DNA of 64,000 nucleotides from Streptomyces agglomeratus (GTDB taxonomy: Bacteria > Actinomycetota > Actinomycetes > Streptomycetales > Streptomycetaceae), in NCBI RefSeq assembly GCF_001746415.1, contig NZ_MEHJ01000001.1, positions 4,292,501 to 4,356,500 on the forward strand. The letters run 5' to 3'. The notes under the pieces are model-generated. The model was not told the DNA's origin. It ran no database searches and worked only from the letters and a program-made list of their open reading frames with translations. This document shows positions 28,052 through 37,426 of the stretch, piece after piece; within the stretch, counting starts at the first letter, position 1; every line of letters begins with the position of its first letter. The position numbers were made by a program, and so were the translations under genes.

Positions 28052-29062
28052 TCAGCCGTGCAGGCGGCGCAGGACGCGGTGGGCGGCGTACACGGCCAGT
28101 GCGGTCAGGGCCAGCAGGATGCCGGTCTCGATCAGCTGTACGTACCAGAAGTGCTCGTGCGGGTGGTAGTCCAGGTACCAGCCGGTGATCTTCACGTCGG
28201 TCGGGCAGGAGGCGCCGGGCAGCCGCTCGGGGACGCACTCGCGGGCCCGGAAGCGTTCGCCGGCGGCGTTGTGCACGCCCAGGTCGGTCATGAAGGAGTT
28301 GACGGGCATGTGGGCGGGCGGCGTGAAGTCGGCGGTGGAGGCGACACCGGTCATCGTACGGACCGGCACCAGGTCCCACCGCACGCTGCCGAGGGTGACC
28401 AGGACCGCGCCCACGACCGCGCCGGTGGCGGCCATGGCCGCCACGGTGCGGCGTACCAGCAGGCCGGCGAGCGCGCCCACGGCGACGGCGAGCAGGCAGT
28501 ACGCGACGAGGGCCGGGCCGGTGGCCTCGTAGACGCCTCGGTCGGGCCAGTTCAGGTTCCAGGTGCCGAACAGGTTCCACGCGCCGAGCCGGAGGACGCC
28601 CATGAGGGCCAGCGCGCCGCCCGCGGCGAGCGCCGCGGCGGCGCCGAGCTTCGCGGCGAGCCAGCGGGCGGGAGGGACCGACTGGGTCCAGACGAGGCGG
28701 TGCAGCCCGGTCTCCAGTTCCCGGGCGACGACCGGCCCCGCGACGAAGGCGCCGACCACCAGGGGCAGCAGCAGGAGGAGCAGGGAGCCGTTCTTCACGT
28801 ACTCGGTCAGCAGCGTCTGCGCGTCGGCGAAGCCGAGGAAGGTGTCGCACTGGGGGTCGCAGTTGCCCGGCTCCTCCGGGTAGGCCCATGCCGCCCAGCG
28901 CAGGAAGGCCGTCACCGTGGTGGCGAGTGCGACGACGCCGAGGGCCCACCACAGGGCCGTGCGGTGGATGCGCAGGAGTACCCGGAGTGGTCCGCGCGCG
29001 GCGCCCGGCCGGGTGGCTTCCGGGGTCTCGGGGCGGGTTTCCGGGGCGGTGAGGGTGCTCAC
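28052..29062 (-). CDS. ABC transporter permease (YtrC/D-like)
   Basis: A 336-aa ABC-2-like membrane subunit. Six helices are apparent, including [20 protein letters not shown] and [19 protein letters not shown], and a large extracytoplasmic loop near 245-300 contains two Cys ([16 protein letters not shown]). Its GTG start overlaps the ATPase stop codon as GTGA. Together with the ATPase and GntR regulator it forms a YtrA-type operon, usually induced by cell-wall antibiotics; substrate unknown. Confidence 0.88.
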   Translation of the reverse strand: MSTLTAPETRPETPEATRPGAARGPLRVLLRIHRTALWWALGVVALATTVTAFLRWAAWAYPEEPGNCDPQCDTFLGFADAQTLLTEYVKNGSLLLLLLPLVVGAFVAGPVVARELETGLHRLVWTQSVPPARWLAAKLGAAAALAAGGALALMGVLRLGAWNLFGTWNLNWPDRGVYEATGPALVAYCLLAVAVGALAGLLVRRTVAAMAATGAVVGAVLVTLGSVRWDLVPVRTMTGVASTADFTPPAHMPVNSFMTDLGVHNAAGERFRARECVPERLPGASCPTDVKITGWYLDYHPHEHFWYVQLIETGILLALTALAVYAAHRVLRRLHG

Positions 29063-29961
29063 GCGGCCACCCCCCGCTCCGGGCGGGCCGTCGTGCCCGG
29101 GGCGAGCAGCGGCGGCGCGTCCGGGGAGCGCAGGTGGGCGAGCAACAGTTCCTCCAGGGAGGGCTCTTCGGCGTCCCAGTCGCCGCCGACCGGGCCTTCG
29201 CGGCGGATCAGGGCAGTGGTTCCGCGCCCGGTGGCGCGCGCTTCGACGACGGTGTGCGGGGCCAGGTCCGATGCCGGGCCCAGGCCCATCACCAGGGTGT
29301 GTGCCGCGACCAGGTCGTCGATGGGACCGCCGAGACGGATGCCCCCGCCGGAGACGAGGAGCAGGTGGTCGCAGGCGTCGGCGAGTTCGCCGATGATGTG
29401 CGACGACATCACGACGGTCGTGCCGTGTTCGACGGCCGTCGCCATGAGGGTGCCCATGAGCTGGTGCCGGGCGAGCGGGTCGAGGTCGGCCATCGGCTCG
29501 TCCAGCAGCATGAGTTCGGGCCGCTTGCCGAGCGCGAGAGCCAGAGCCACGCGGGTGCGCTGGCCGCCCGAGAGCGTGCGGACGCGTGCGCCGAGGTCGA
29601 GTCCGCCCTCCTGTACGACCCGGTCGGCGGTACGGGCGTCCCAACGGCCCGGGTTCAGTTCGGCGCCGAGGCGTAGGGTGTCGCCCACGGTGAGCTGCGG
29701 GTAGAGCGGCTTGTCCTGGGCGACGTGGGCGATGCGGTCGCGGGCGCTCGCCGGGTCGGTGCCCAGCACGGTGAGCGAACCCTCGGTGGGGCGGAGCAGT
29801 CCGGCCGCGAGGGCGAGGAGGGTCGACTTGCCGGCGCCGTTGGGGCCTACGACCGCGCAGACGCGTCCTGCGGGCAGCCGGAAGGAGCACGCGCGCAGGG
29901 CCTGGCCCCGCCGCCCGTAGCTCTTGCCCAGCGCGACCGCCTCGATGGCGGTATCGGTCAT
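29059..29961 (-). CDS. ABC transporter ATP-binding protein (YtrB-like)
   Basis: A 300-aa ABC ATPase. Walker A is GPNGAGKST, signature [16 protein letters not shown], Walker [14 protein letters not shown], and the switch region [14 protein letters not shown] is complete. The C-terminal ~90 residues form an accessory domain ending in an Ala/Pro tail. ATG at 29961 overlaps the GntR stop as ATGA; the 32 residues upstream in frame were rejected. Partner of the downstream permease. Confidence 0.93.
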   Translation of the reverse strand: MTDTAIEAVALGKSYGRRGQALRACSFRLPAGRVCAVVGPNGAGKSTLLALAAGLLRPTEGSLTVLGTDPASARDRIAHVAQDKPLYPQLTVGDTLRLGAELNPGRWDARTADRVVQEGGLDLGARVRTLSGGQRTRVALALALGKRPELMLLDEPMADLDPLARHQLMGTLMATAVEHGTTVVMSSHIIGELADACDHLLLVSGGGIRLGGPIDDLVAAHTLVMGLGPASDLAPHTVVEARATGRGTTALIRREGPVGGDWDAEEPSLEELLLAHLRSPDAPPLLAPGTTARPERGVAA

Positions 29962-30344
29962 GCGTGATCTCCCTCGAACAGGTCGTCCAGTACGGATGTG
30001 AAGAGCGCGGCCACGTCGTCCCTGTCCAGCCCCGCCTCGCGCGCCCGAGCCGCCCACGCGGTGAGCTCGGCGTGCAGCGGGGTTTGGGCGGGGGCGCCGC
30101 CGAGGGACCTGCGGACGAAGGTGCCGAGCCCCCGCCGCGCCTCGACCAGCCCTTCGCGTTCCAGCTCGCGGTAGGCCTTGAGCACGGTGTTGGGGTTGAT
30201 GGCGGTGGCTTCGACGACCTCGCGGGCGGTCGGCAGCTTGTCGCCGGGCTCCAACAGGCCCAGGCGCAGGGCCTGTTTGGTCTGGTGCACGATCTGGAGG
30301 TAGGTGGCGACGCCGGATCGCCGGTCGATGCGGTATTCGACCAT
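29958..30344 (-). CDS. GntR-family regulator, YtrA subfamily
   Basis: A 128-aa repressor with an N-terminal winged helix (about 8-75; LPTAREVVEATAINPNTVLK and GLVEARRGLGTFV) and a very short C-terminal helical region rather than a full effector domain, as in YtrA proteins. First gene of the operon; ATG at 30344 follows GGAGG at 9 bases. The inverted repeat CACTA-N6-TAGTG 18 to 33 bases upstream of the start is the likely operator, implying autoregulation of the whole ABC operon. Confidence 0.93.
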   Translation of the reverse strand: MVEYRIDRRSGVATYLQIVHQTKQALRLGLLEPGDKLPTAREVVEATAINPNTVLKAYRELEREGLVEARRGLGTFVRRSLGGAPAQTPLHAELTAWAARAREAGLDRDDVAALFTSVLDDLFEGDHA

Positions 30345-30361
30345 GCGCCTGAACCTCCTTT

Positions 30362-30377
30362 CACTATTTAAGTAGTG
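30362..30377. promoter_or_regulatory. Probable GntR (YtrA-type) operator
   Basis: Inverted repeat CACTA-TTTAAG-TAGTG in an AT-rich island just upstream of the GntR start. The AT-rich centre stands out from the surrounding GC-rich DNA. Confidence 0.75.
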
Positions 30378-30434
30378 GAAGGGTGATGCAAAAGAGGGGG
30401 CGGTGTCAACCACCCCCTCCGAAAACCGTGTTGG

Positions 30435-31361
30435 TCACGACTCCGTGCGGTACATCAGGTCCGTCTCGTGCGTGGTGAAACCGAGCCGCTCGTACACCGT
30501 CACCGCCGCCGTGTTGTCGGCGTCGACGTACAGCATCGCGGTCGGCACGCCCTCGGCCGCCAGGTGCCGCAGCCCCGTCGAGGTCAGGGCCTTGCCGAGG
30601 CCGCCGCCCTGCGCGTCGGGGCGGATGCCGACGACGTACACCTCGCCGAGCTGCTCCTCCGCGTGCACCTTCGTCCAGTGGAAACCGACGAGTTCCCCGT
30701 TGCGCTCCGCCAGGAAGAAGCCCTTGGGGTCGAACCACGGCTCGGCCTTGCGGTCGTCCAGGTCGCGCTGCGTCATGCCGCCCTGCTCGGGGTGGTGCGC
30801 GAACGCCGCCGCGTTGACGGACAGCCAGGCGGCGTCGTCCTGCCCCGGTACGAACGTCCGCACGCTCACGCCGGCCGGGTACACCGGCTCGGGGATGTCC
30901 AGCGGGGCCAACGGCCGCCGCATCTGCCGCAGTTCGCGGAAGAGCGTGAGCCCGAGCACCTGCGCGAGGTGCCGCGCCGCCGCCTTCCCGCCGTGCGCCC
31001 AGACCCGCAGCCGCTTGCCCGACGCGTCCAGCACGGTCGACCCGAGCGTGCGGCCGTGCCCGTGACCGCGGTGCGAGGGGTGTACGACCAGCTCGGCGGC
31101 GGGGGCCTCGACGGGATCGGTGTCCTCCAGTTGGGCGTAACCGAGGAGGGGCCCGTCTCCGACGTACAGCAGGAAGTGCCGGATGCCTTCCCGGTGTCCG
31201 CCGCGCAGCTGAAGCCGGCCCTGCTCGGACACGGCCTGCACACCGTCCACGCGGGCGGCCTCGTCGAGCAGCCCGAGGACCTGCCGGGCCTGCTCCTCGT
31301 CGAGCGCGTCGAGGGTCTGGATCTTCCTGAGGGAGGCGGGGGTCGTGGGGTCAGTCGTCAT
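30435..31361 (-). CDS. mshD: Mycothiol synthase MshD
   Basis: Last step of mycothiol biosynthesis: acetylates Cys-GlcN-Ins using acetyl-CoA. 308 aa, a tandem GNAT protein as in known MshD. N-terminal GNAT: AELVVHPSHRGHGHGRTLGS; C-terminal catalytic GNAT: GEVYVVGIRPDAQGGGLGKA and the end YVDADNTAAVTVYERLGF. ATG at 31361 was chosen over an upstream TTG; no clear ribosome site, so it may be leaderless. Another mycothiol gene, mshA, is in the same window 29 kb away. Confidence 0.95.
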   Translation of the reverse strand: MTTDPTTPASLRKIQTLDALDEEQARQVLGLLDEAARVDGVQAVSEQGRLQLRGGHREGIRHFLLYVGDGPLLGYAQLEDTDPVEAPAAELVVHPSHRGHGHGRTLGSTVLDASGKRLRVWAHGGKAAARHLAQVLGLTLFRELRQMRRPLAPLDIPEPVYPAGVSVRTFVPGQDDAAWLSVNAAAFAHHPEQGGMTQRDLDDRKAEPWFDPKGFFLAERNGELVGFHWTKVHAEEQLGEVYVVGIRPDAQGGGLGKALTSTGLRHLAAEGVPTAMLYVDADNTAAVTVYERLGFTTHETDLMYRTES

Positions 31362-31480
31362 GAGTACGAGCGTACGGCCGCCGTACGGCAACCAGCTTGT
31401 AACCCGTCACCCCCTGTTGCGCTACGCGCGTTGACTTTAGGCTGCAGTTCGTCGATCACGCTGAACTCACAAGGGGACAG

Positions 31481-33325
31481 ATGTCAGCGAACCCTCGTAC
31501 CACCCGCAAGCACCGAGCGGCCCGGCGCATACTCGCCTCCGCCGCGGGTCTCGCCACCCTCGGTGCCCTCGTCGCCGCCATGCCGGCTTCCGGTGCCGAG
31601 GAGGGCGACCTGGCCGGCGACGCGCGGCACACGTACAAGCCCTCGCGGACCGTGGACGTGCAGCTGCTGTCCTTCAACGACCTGCACGGAAACCTGGAGC
31701 CCCCGGCGGGCTCGGCCGGCACGGTCAGCGAGACGCAGCCCGACGGCACCGTGAAGGCGATCCCGGCCGGTGGCGTCGAACACCTGGCCACCTCGCTGCG
31801 CAAGGCGCGCCAGGGTGAGCGGTACTCCGTCACCGCCGCCGGCGGCGACATGATCGGCGCCAGCCCGCTCATGTCCGGCCTCTTCCACGACGAGCCGACG
31901 ATCGAGGCGCTGAACAAGCTCGACCTCGACGTGTCGGCCGTGGGCAACCACGAGTTCGACGAGGGCGCCACCGAGCTGGCCCGCATGCAGAACGGCGGCT
32001 GCCACCCGGTCGAGGGCTGCTTCGAGAAGGACAAGGAGTTCGAGGGCGCGGACTTCCCCTACCTGGCCGCCAACGTCACGAACGAGAAGACCGGCAGGCC
32101 GATCCTCAAGCCGTACACGGTGTGGAAGAAGAACGGCGTCAAGATCGGCTTCATCGGCGTGACCCTCGAAGGCACTCCGAACATCGTCACCGAGAACGGC
32201 ATCAAGGGCCTCAAGTTCCACGACGAGATCGAGACGGTCAACAAGTACGCCAGGGAACTCGACCGCCGGGGCGTCAAGTCGATCGTCGCGCTCATCCACG
32301 AGGGCGGCTCGCCGGCCTCCTCGTCGTACAACTACGACTGCGACTCGCCGGGCGCCGGCGACGGCATCTCCGGCCCGATCGTCGACATCGCCAAGGGCAT
32401 CACGCCGAAGGTCGACGCGCTGGTCACCGGCCACACGCACCAGGCGTACGTCTGCACCGTCCCCGACCCGGCGGGCAAGCCGCGCATGGTCACCTCGGCG
32501 TCCTCGTACGGCAAGCTCTACACGGACACCACGCTCACCTACGACCGCCGCACCCAGGACATCGTGCGCACGGGCGTCAAGAGCGCGAACCACATCGTCG
32601 TCCGCGACCAGGAGCAGGCCAAGATCTGGGCGCCGGACATGACCTCGCTCATCGGCCGCTGGAACGCGCTCGCCGCCCCGATCGCCGGCAAGCCCCAGGG
32701 CTTCATCTCCGCCGACATCAACGGACGCGGCTCGACGGCCCCCGAGAAGCCGCTCGGCGACCTCATCGCGGACGCGCAGCTGGAGGGCCTGGCCCCGGCC
32801 GACAAGGGCGGCGCGCAGATCGCCTTCATGAATCCCGGCGGCATCCGCTCCGACCTCGTCTTCAAGGCGAGCGGCAGTGAGGGCGACGGCGTTGTGACGT
32901 ACGGCGAGGCGTTCACCGTCCAGCCGTTCACCAACATGATGAACGTCGTCGACCTGACCGGCGCCCAGCTCATCACCGCGCTCCAGCAGCAGGTCAGCGG
33001 CGCCAACGAGGCGTCGCCGAAGATCCTTCAGGTCTCGAAGGGCTTCACCTACACCCTGGACATGACGAAGACGGGCGCCGCGCGCGTCGACGTGGCCTCG
33101 GTGAAGCTGAACGGCGTCGCGCTCGACCCGGCCAAGACGTACCGCGTCGCGATGAACGAGTTCCTCGCGGGCGGCGGCGACGGCTTCCCGGTCTTCAAGG
33201 AGCACAAGAACAAGCTGGTCGGCGCCTCCGACCTGGACGTCTTCAACGCCTACCTGGCGCAGAACTCCAGCGCGGCCGGCCCGATCACGCCTCCGGCGGC
33301 CGACCGGATCACGGTGCTGAAGTAG
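31481..33325 (+). CDS. Secreted 5'-nucleotidase/UshA-family phosphohydrolase
   Basis: A 614-aa extracellular nucleotidase that releases phosphate from nucleotides or UDP-sugars. A basic signal peptide (about 1-42, cleavage near ASGAEE) precedes a metallophosphoesterase domain: SFNDLHGNLEPP, GGDMIGASP, VGNHEFDEG and TGHTHQAYV supply the metal ligands. The C-terminal 5_nucleotid_C domain (about 400-570) has the substrate segment NPGGIRSDL and GEAFTVQPFTNMM. A good AAGGGGAC ribosome site precedes the ATG. A phosphate-scavenging role fits the nearby pst and ppk genes, but no clear PHO box was found upstream. Confidence 0.93.
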   Translation: MSANPRTTRKHRAARRILASAAGLATLGALVAAMPASGAEEGDLAGDARHTYKPSRTVDVQLLSFNDLHGNLEPPAGSAGTVSETQPDGTVKAIPAGGVEHLATSLRKARQGERYSVTAAGGDMIGASPLMSGLFHDEPTIEALNKLDLDVSAVGNHEFDEGATELARMQNGGCHPVEGCFEKDKEFEGADFPYLAANVTNEKTGRPILKPYTVWKKNGVKIGFIGVTLEGTPNIVTENGIKGLKFHDEIETVNKYARELDRRGVKSIVALIHEGGSPASSSYNYDCDSPGAGDGISGPIVDIAKGITPKVDALVTGHTHQAYVCTVPDPAGKPRMVTSASSYGKLYTDTTLTYDRRTQDIVRTGVKSANHIVVRDQEQAKIWAPDMTSLIGRWNALAAPIAGKPQGFISADINGRGSTAPEKPLGDLIADAQLEGLAPADKGGAQIAFMNPGGIRSDLVFKASGSEGDGVVTYGEAFTVQPFTNMMNVVDLTGAQLITALQQQVSGANEASPKILQVSKGFTYTLDMTKTGAARVDVASVKLNGVALDPAKTYRVAMNEFLAGGGDGFPVFKEHKNKLVGASDLDVFNAYLAQNSSAAGPITPPAADRITVLK

Positions 33326-33359
33326 ACACCGCCGAGGCAGTCATTGCGTGAAAGTGGTC

Positions 33360-33396
33360 CTGCGGGGCGGCATTCCCACCGGATGCCGCCCCGCAG
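33360..33396 (+). terminator. Terminator of the 5'-nucleotidase gene
   Basis: Perfect 14-bp stem CTGCGGGGCGGCAT / ATGCCGCCCCGCAG with a 9-base loop, then TGCTGTTTC. Confidence 0.93.
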
Positions 33397-33486
33397 TGCT
33401 GTTTCTCGGCCGCGGTCACAGCAAGTGATCGCCCCTTCGGCGGACATGGCCGAGCACGGAGTGTTGTGTCGTGGCACGTTGGCGGC

Positions 33487-35148
33487 ATGGAACCAGACGC
33501 GAAGACGCTGCCTGGAGCACCCCGTCGGCCACGGAAGGCACGTGGACGGCATTGCATAGCCATAGCGGTCACCCTGGCCATGGGCACGGCCTGCACTTCG
33601 GCTTTGTCACAGGGTTCGCAGGAGACCGGGCCGCCCGACAAGGAGGCCGCGACGGCGACGCTCAGAGAGCGCTTGGCGTCCTTTGAGGAACGGCTGCCGG
33701 AAGATGGGGCGCAGCGTGCCTACCAGGAGCTTGCGGATGCCATGGCCGCCGCGAGTGATGCCGGGATGGGGCAGGAAGCCATGCTCGGTGAAGTGCTGGC
33801 CTCGCAGGCTCGCCAGTGGAAGGAGCCTGGCGGCATGGAGGCGTTCCAGGCGAACAACGCGACGCTGAACGGGCACGCGGCGACGCTGCCTCCTCCTCCG
33901 TCAGGCAGTGGTGACCAGAAGCGCGGGAGCGCCGACGGCCCGCAGCCGGCTCGATACGGAGTGCCGGCTCAAAAGGCCCAGGCCCCGGAGAAGAACTTCT
34001 TCGTCAACGGTGTCTACAACAACAGCGGTCCGGACATCAGCCAAGCAGGGGCGGCCTTGCGGGACACGCTGGGGGTAGGTATGGACCCCGTCTACAACCG
34101 CAGCTTCACGGAGGCCAACTGGAGCGTGAAAGCCGGCCAGGCGAACGCACGGTCTCCGGAGATCAATAAGGACAAGGACGAGGCCACGCAGACGCTGCTG
34201 GGGAGCCTGAGCGGACCCTTCTTCCGCGGGGCGGTGGGGGTGGTGGCCGCCGGAGACCTCCTGCGCAATTCCATACCGGGAACGATCGACAGGTGGCGTA
34301 CGCCGGAAGCGGCCAGAGAGTCTCCCGCCTACGCCACGCTGAAGAAGCAGGCGACGGAGCAGCTGAACACCGGCACCCGCGTCGTATTCCTCTGCCACAG
34401 TGAAGGCTGCTTCATCGGCCGCCAGGTCAAGGACGACCTGGACGCGCAGATGAAGGTCGCTCCTGGCCGCTCACCCATCGGTGCGGTCTACATCGCACCC
34501 CCCTTCAAGCCCGACGATCCGAACAGCGCCGCTCGCTCCCTGAACAGCAATGACACCCGGTACGTTCTGCTCAAGGACGATGTCCTCTCGGTCACGGGTG
34601 CGACGAACCTCCCCCACACCGTGGAGTCGACGGCGGGTCAGCCCGAGGGCAAGGCCGACGCGGTCAACATTCACCTCCTCGGCAACTACACGCGGCAGGG
34701 CACGACCTCCCGCCAGCAGATCATCGACGCCTACAAAGGCGTGCGGGACTACATCCGCACCTGTCCGGTCCCGGGTGGTCTGAAGCGCAGGCCGGGCCGG
34801 CAGCAGGAGTGCGAGCCGCCGCCGGTCGACGTGCCCGAGCAGCCTCGGGAACGTCCGCCCGGTGAGCAGCCGCCCGGTGAGCAGCCTCCCGAAGAGCCGC
34901 CGCCCGAGCGGCCGCCTGCCGAGCCTCCCGCGGAGACGACCACCCGGACCGAGCAGCCGCCGGCTGAGCCTCCCGCCCAGCCGGAGGAGCCTCCCGCGCA
35001 GCCGCCTGCGGAGCCTCCCGCGGAGTCGCCTCACCAGCCGGAGCAGCCACCCGAGCCGCCGCCGGTGGAGCCGCCGCCGCCGCCTCCGCCGCCTCCGCCG
35101 CCTCCGCCGCCTCCGCCGCCTCCGCCACCACCGCCCCACCAGCCCTGA
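33487..35148 (+). CDS. Exported alpha/beta-hydrolase-like protein with polyproline tail
   Basis: A 553-aa protein I do not recognise as a named family. The N-terminus has a basic segment and a hydrophobic stretch ending MGTAC (Cys36), so it is exported, possibly as a lipoprotein with an atypical -3 Gly. After a helical region (50-130) comes an alpha/beta-hydrolase-like core: FFVNGVYNNSGPDIS (171-185), DPVYNRSFTEANW, then VVFLCHSEGCFIG with candidate nucleophile Ser305 (CHSEG); candidate acid and base are Asp364/365 and His396. The last ~110 residues are Pro/Glu-rich, ending in 22 consecutive prolines and HQP. It stops 7 bases from the convergent kinase gene. Lower coding GC than neighbours suggests acquired DNA. 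Confidence 0.75.
   Translation: MEPDAKTLPGAPRRPRKARGRHCIAIAVTLAMGTACTSALSQGSQETGPPDKEAATATLRERLASFEERLPEDGAQRAYQELADAMAAASDAGMGQEAMLGEVLASQARQWKEPGGMEAFQANNATLNGHAATLPPPPSGSGDQKRGSADGPQPARYGVPAQKAQAPEKNFFVNGVYNNSGPDISQAGAALRDTLGVGMDPVYNRSFTEANWSVKAGQANARSPEINKDKDEATQTLLGSLSGPFFRGAVGVVAAGDLLRNSIPGTIDRWRTPEAARESPAYATLKKQATEQLNTGTRVVFLCHSEGCFIGRQVKDDLDAQMKVAPGRSPIGAVYIAPPFKPDDPNSAARSLNSNDTRYVLLKDDVLSVTGATNLPHTVESTAGQPEGKADAVNIHLLGNYTRQGTTSRQQIIDAYKGVRDYIRTCPVPGGLKRRPGRQQECEPPPVDVPEQPRERPPGEQPPGEQPPEEPPPERPPAEPPAETTTRTEQPPAEPPAQPEEPPAQPPAEPPAESPHQPEQPPEPPPVEPPPPPPPPPPPPPPPPPPPPPPHQP
35071..35136 (+). repeat. CCG/CCT microsatellite encoding 22 prolines
   Basis: Twenty-two consecutive proline codons; the middle is a 9-bp unit CCGCCGCCT iterated about five times. 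Such a tract is prone to slippage and demands EF-P during translation. Confidence 0.95.
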
Positions 35149-35155
35149 AGCCGCG

Positions 35156-36592
35156 TCACGCCGTTGCGTCCGGCGGCGGTGGGGTCGGCGCGCCCGGCAG
35201 GCGGATCAGCGCCTCCGTGCCGCCGGCCCCGTCCCGTGGCCGGCGCAGGGTGACCGTGCCGCCCGCCTGCTGGACCGTGCGGGCCACGATGGACAGGCCC
35301 AGACCCGATCCCGGCAGGGCGCGGGCGGACGGGGAGCGCCAGAAGCGTTCGAAGACGTGGGGGAGTTCCGCGTCCGGGACGCCGGGACCGTGGTCGCGTA
35401 CCGTCAGCTCGCCCTGCTGGTTCAGGGCCACATCGACCGTGCCGCCCGCCGGGCTGAACTTCACCGCGTTGTCCAGGACGTTGACCAGCGCCCGCTCCAG
35501 CGCCGCCGGTTCGGCCCGTACGTACCAGGGCCGGAGATCCGCGTTGATGGTCAGCTCCGGGCCGCGCAGCCGGGCGCGCTCCAGCGCGGCGGTCGCGATC
35601 TCGTGCAGCGCGATCACGCGCAGCGGACCGCCCTGGCCGGCCGTGTCGGGCCGTGCGAGCTCCTGCAAGTCGCCGATGAGCGCGGCCAGTTCCGTCATCT
35701 GTGCCTTGACGGACGCCATGAGCGCGGCCCGGTCGGCGGGTGGGATCGCCCGCCCGGTCTCGTCGCTGCGGACGAGCAGCTCGACGTTCGTACGCAACGA
35801 CGTCAGCGGCGTGCGCAGCTCGTGGCCCGCGTCGGCGATCAGCTGGGCCTGGCGGTCGCGGGACGAGGCCAGGGCGCCGGTCATCGCGTTGAAGGAACGC
35901 GAGAGGCGGGCGATCTCGTCCTCGCCGTCGACCGGGATACGTACGGTCAGGTCCTCCGTGCGCGCCACGTGCTCGACCGTGTCGGCCAGCTTGTCCACGG
36001 GGCGCAGCCCCGCGCGGGCGACCAGGAGCCCGGTCGCCCCGGCGCCCAGCACCCCGATGCCGGAGAGCGCGAGCAGCACCCAGGCGAGGGAGCCGAGCGG
36101 TTCGTCGACCTCGCTCATGGGGCGGGCGATGGAGACCGCGAACGGGGGGCCGGGGAGCAGGTTCTGCCGGGCGTCGCGGAAGTGGTACGTGTAGACCCGC
36201 ATGTCCCGGCCGTCCGCGTCCGGCGTGGTGTGCAGGGCGAACGGCTGCTCGCCCCGGGCCACGGCGGTGTCGACGGGCCGCACCGGAATCGCCGGGGCCC
36301 CGGGCGATGTGCACGGCTCGCCGGAGACCGGGACGAACTGCACGACGTACATGCCGAGCGCCTGCCCGGCCGCCTGGCGGCTGGCGCAGCCCACGCGCAG
36401 CTGCTGCACGTAGTCCTGCCCGACCTCGACGCTGCGCAGCGAGTCGTCGAGCTGCTCCTCCAGCTGCGCCCGCGTCACGAACCAGCACGCCGCCGCGACC
36501 GCCGCCACCGCGATCGCCACCGCCGTCGCGGTCAGCAGCGCCAGCCGGGACCGCAGCGGCAGCGCGCGGAATCTGCCCAGCGCACCGCTCAC
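35156..36592 (-). CDS. Sensor histidine kinase (MprB-like)
   Basis: Membrane sensor kinase of 478 aa. Helix 1 (17-38) and helix 2 (168-192) flank an extracytoplasmic sensor of about 130 residues with two Cys; HAMP spans about 193-245. Phospho-acceptor His257 is in [13 protein letters not shown]. The HATPase has N-box [11 protein letters not shown]1 DHGPGVP and G2 [12 protein letters not shown] start overlaps the regulator stop as GTGA, so the pair is co-translated. With the HtrA-like gene upstream the set mirrors mycobacterial mprA-mprB-pepD, suggesting cell-envelope stress sensing (inference). Confidence 0.95.
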   Translation of the reverse strand: MSGALGRFRALPLRSRLALLTATAVAIAVAAVAAACWFVTRAQLEEQLDDSLRSVEVGQDYVQQLRVGCASRQAAGQALGMYVVQFVPVSGEPCTSPGAPAIPVRPVDTAVARGEQPFALHTTPDADGRDMRVYTYHFRDARQNLLPGPPFAVSIARPMSEVDEPLGSLAWVLLALSGIGVLGAGATGLLVARAGLRPVDKLADTVEHVARTEDLTVRIPVDGEDEIARLSRSFNAMTGALASSRDRQAQLIADAGHELRTPLTSLRTNVELLVRSDETGRAIPPADRAALMASVKAQMTELAALIGDLQELARPDTAGQGGPLRVIALHEIATAALERARLRGPELTINADLRPWYVRAEPAALERALVNVLDNAVKFSPAGGTVDVALNQQGELTVRDHGPGVPDAELPHVFERFWRSPSARALPGSGLGLSIVARTVQQAGGTVTLRRPRDGAGGTEALIRLPGAPTPPPPDATA

Positions 36593-37308
36593 GCCTCACC
36601 GCCCCGCAGGGCGTACCCCACACCCCGCACCGTGTGCACCAGGCGCGGTTCGCCGGCCGCCTCCGTCTTGCGGCGCAGGTACATGACGTACACGTCGAGG
36701 GAGTTCGAGCTCGGCTCGAAGTCGAAGCCCCACACGGCCTTGAGGATCTGTTCGCGCGTCAGTACCTGGCGCGGGTGGGCCAGGAACATCTCCAGCAGCG
36801 TGAACTCGGTGCGGGTCAGCTCCACCGGCCGGCCGGCCCGCGTCACCTCGCGCGTCGCCAGGTCCATCCGCAGGTCGGCGAAGGACAGCAGGTGCCCGGG
36901 CCCCTCCTCGCCGGACGCTGCCCCGGCGGCGTACGAACTGCGCCTGAGCAGCGCCCTGATGCGGGCGAACAGCTCGTCCAGCTCGAACGGCTTCACCAGG
37001 TAGTCGTCGGCGCCCGCGTCGAGCCCGGTCACCCGGTCACCGACCGTGTCGCGCGCGGTCAGCATCAGGATCGGCAGGGTGTCCCCCGACGAGCGGATGC
37101 GGCGGGCCGCCGTGAGGCCGTCCATGCGCGGCATCTGGATGTCGAGGACGATCAGGTCCGGTGCGTACGACGCCGCCTTCGCGAGCGCGTCGAGCCCGTC
37201 GACGGCGACCTCCGTCCCGTACCCCTCGAAGGCGAGACTGCGCTGGAGGGCCTCGCGCACGGCGGGCTCGTCGTCGACGATCAGGATGCGCTCGGCGGGG
37301 GTGTTCAT
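36589..37308 (-). CDS. OmpR/PhoB-family response regulator (MprA-like)
   Basis: A 239-aa response regulator. Receiver with acidic pocket IVDDEPAV, phospho-acceptor Asp56 in [12 protein letters not shown], and the conserved Lys in [11 protein letters not shown]. The C-terminal winged helix ends [12 protein letters not shown]. It precedes the kinase gene with a 4-base overlap and lies 118 bases downstream of the HtrA-like protease on the same strand, a likely target. Confidence 0.96.
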   Translation of the reverse strand: MNTPAERILIVDDEPAVREALQRSLAFEGYGTEVAVDGLDALAKAASYAPDLIVLDIQMPRMDGLTAARRIRSSGDTLPILMLTARDTVGDRVTGLDAGADDYLVKPFELDELFARIRALLRRSSYAAGAASGEEGPGHLLSFADLRMDLATREVTRAGRPVELTRTEFTLLEMFLAHPRQVLTREQILKAVWGFDFEPSSNSLDVYVMYLRRKTEAAGEPRLVHTVRGVGYALRGGEA

Positions 37309-37426
37309 CGGGCTTCCTCGGCTTGCCTGGGGTGGCTGGGCGTGGTCGGGCGCTGCTCTCTCAGCCTCGCACGGTACGCATCACGGCACGGCGGTACGCG
37401 GGCACGGCGGCACGGCGGTACGGGTC

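Noticed and set aside
25569..28952. 1127-codon readthrough frame suggesting a fusion of ppk with upstream sequence
   Set aside because: The upstream part is out of frame with the ABC permease gene and has shadow composition; ppk has its own start at 27809.
28052..30364. 770-codon readthrough joining permease to upstream ORFs
   Set aside because: The permease begins at GTG 29062, overlapping the ATPase stop; the rest is shadow of the ATPase and GntR genes.
31392..31480. PHO box before the secreted nucleotidase
   Set aside because: No pair of 11-base GTTCACC units was found, only weak resemblances.
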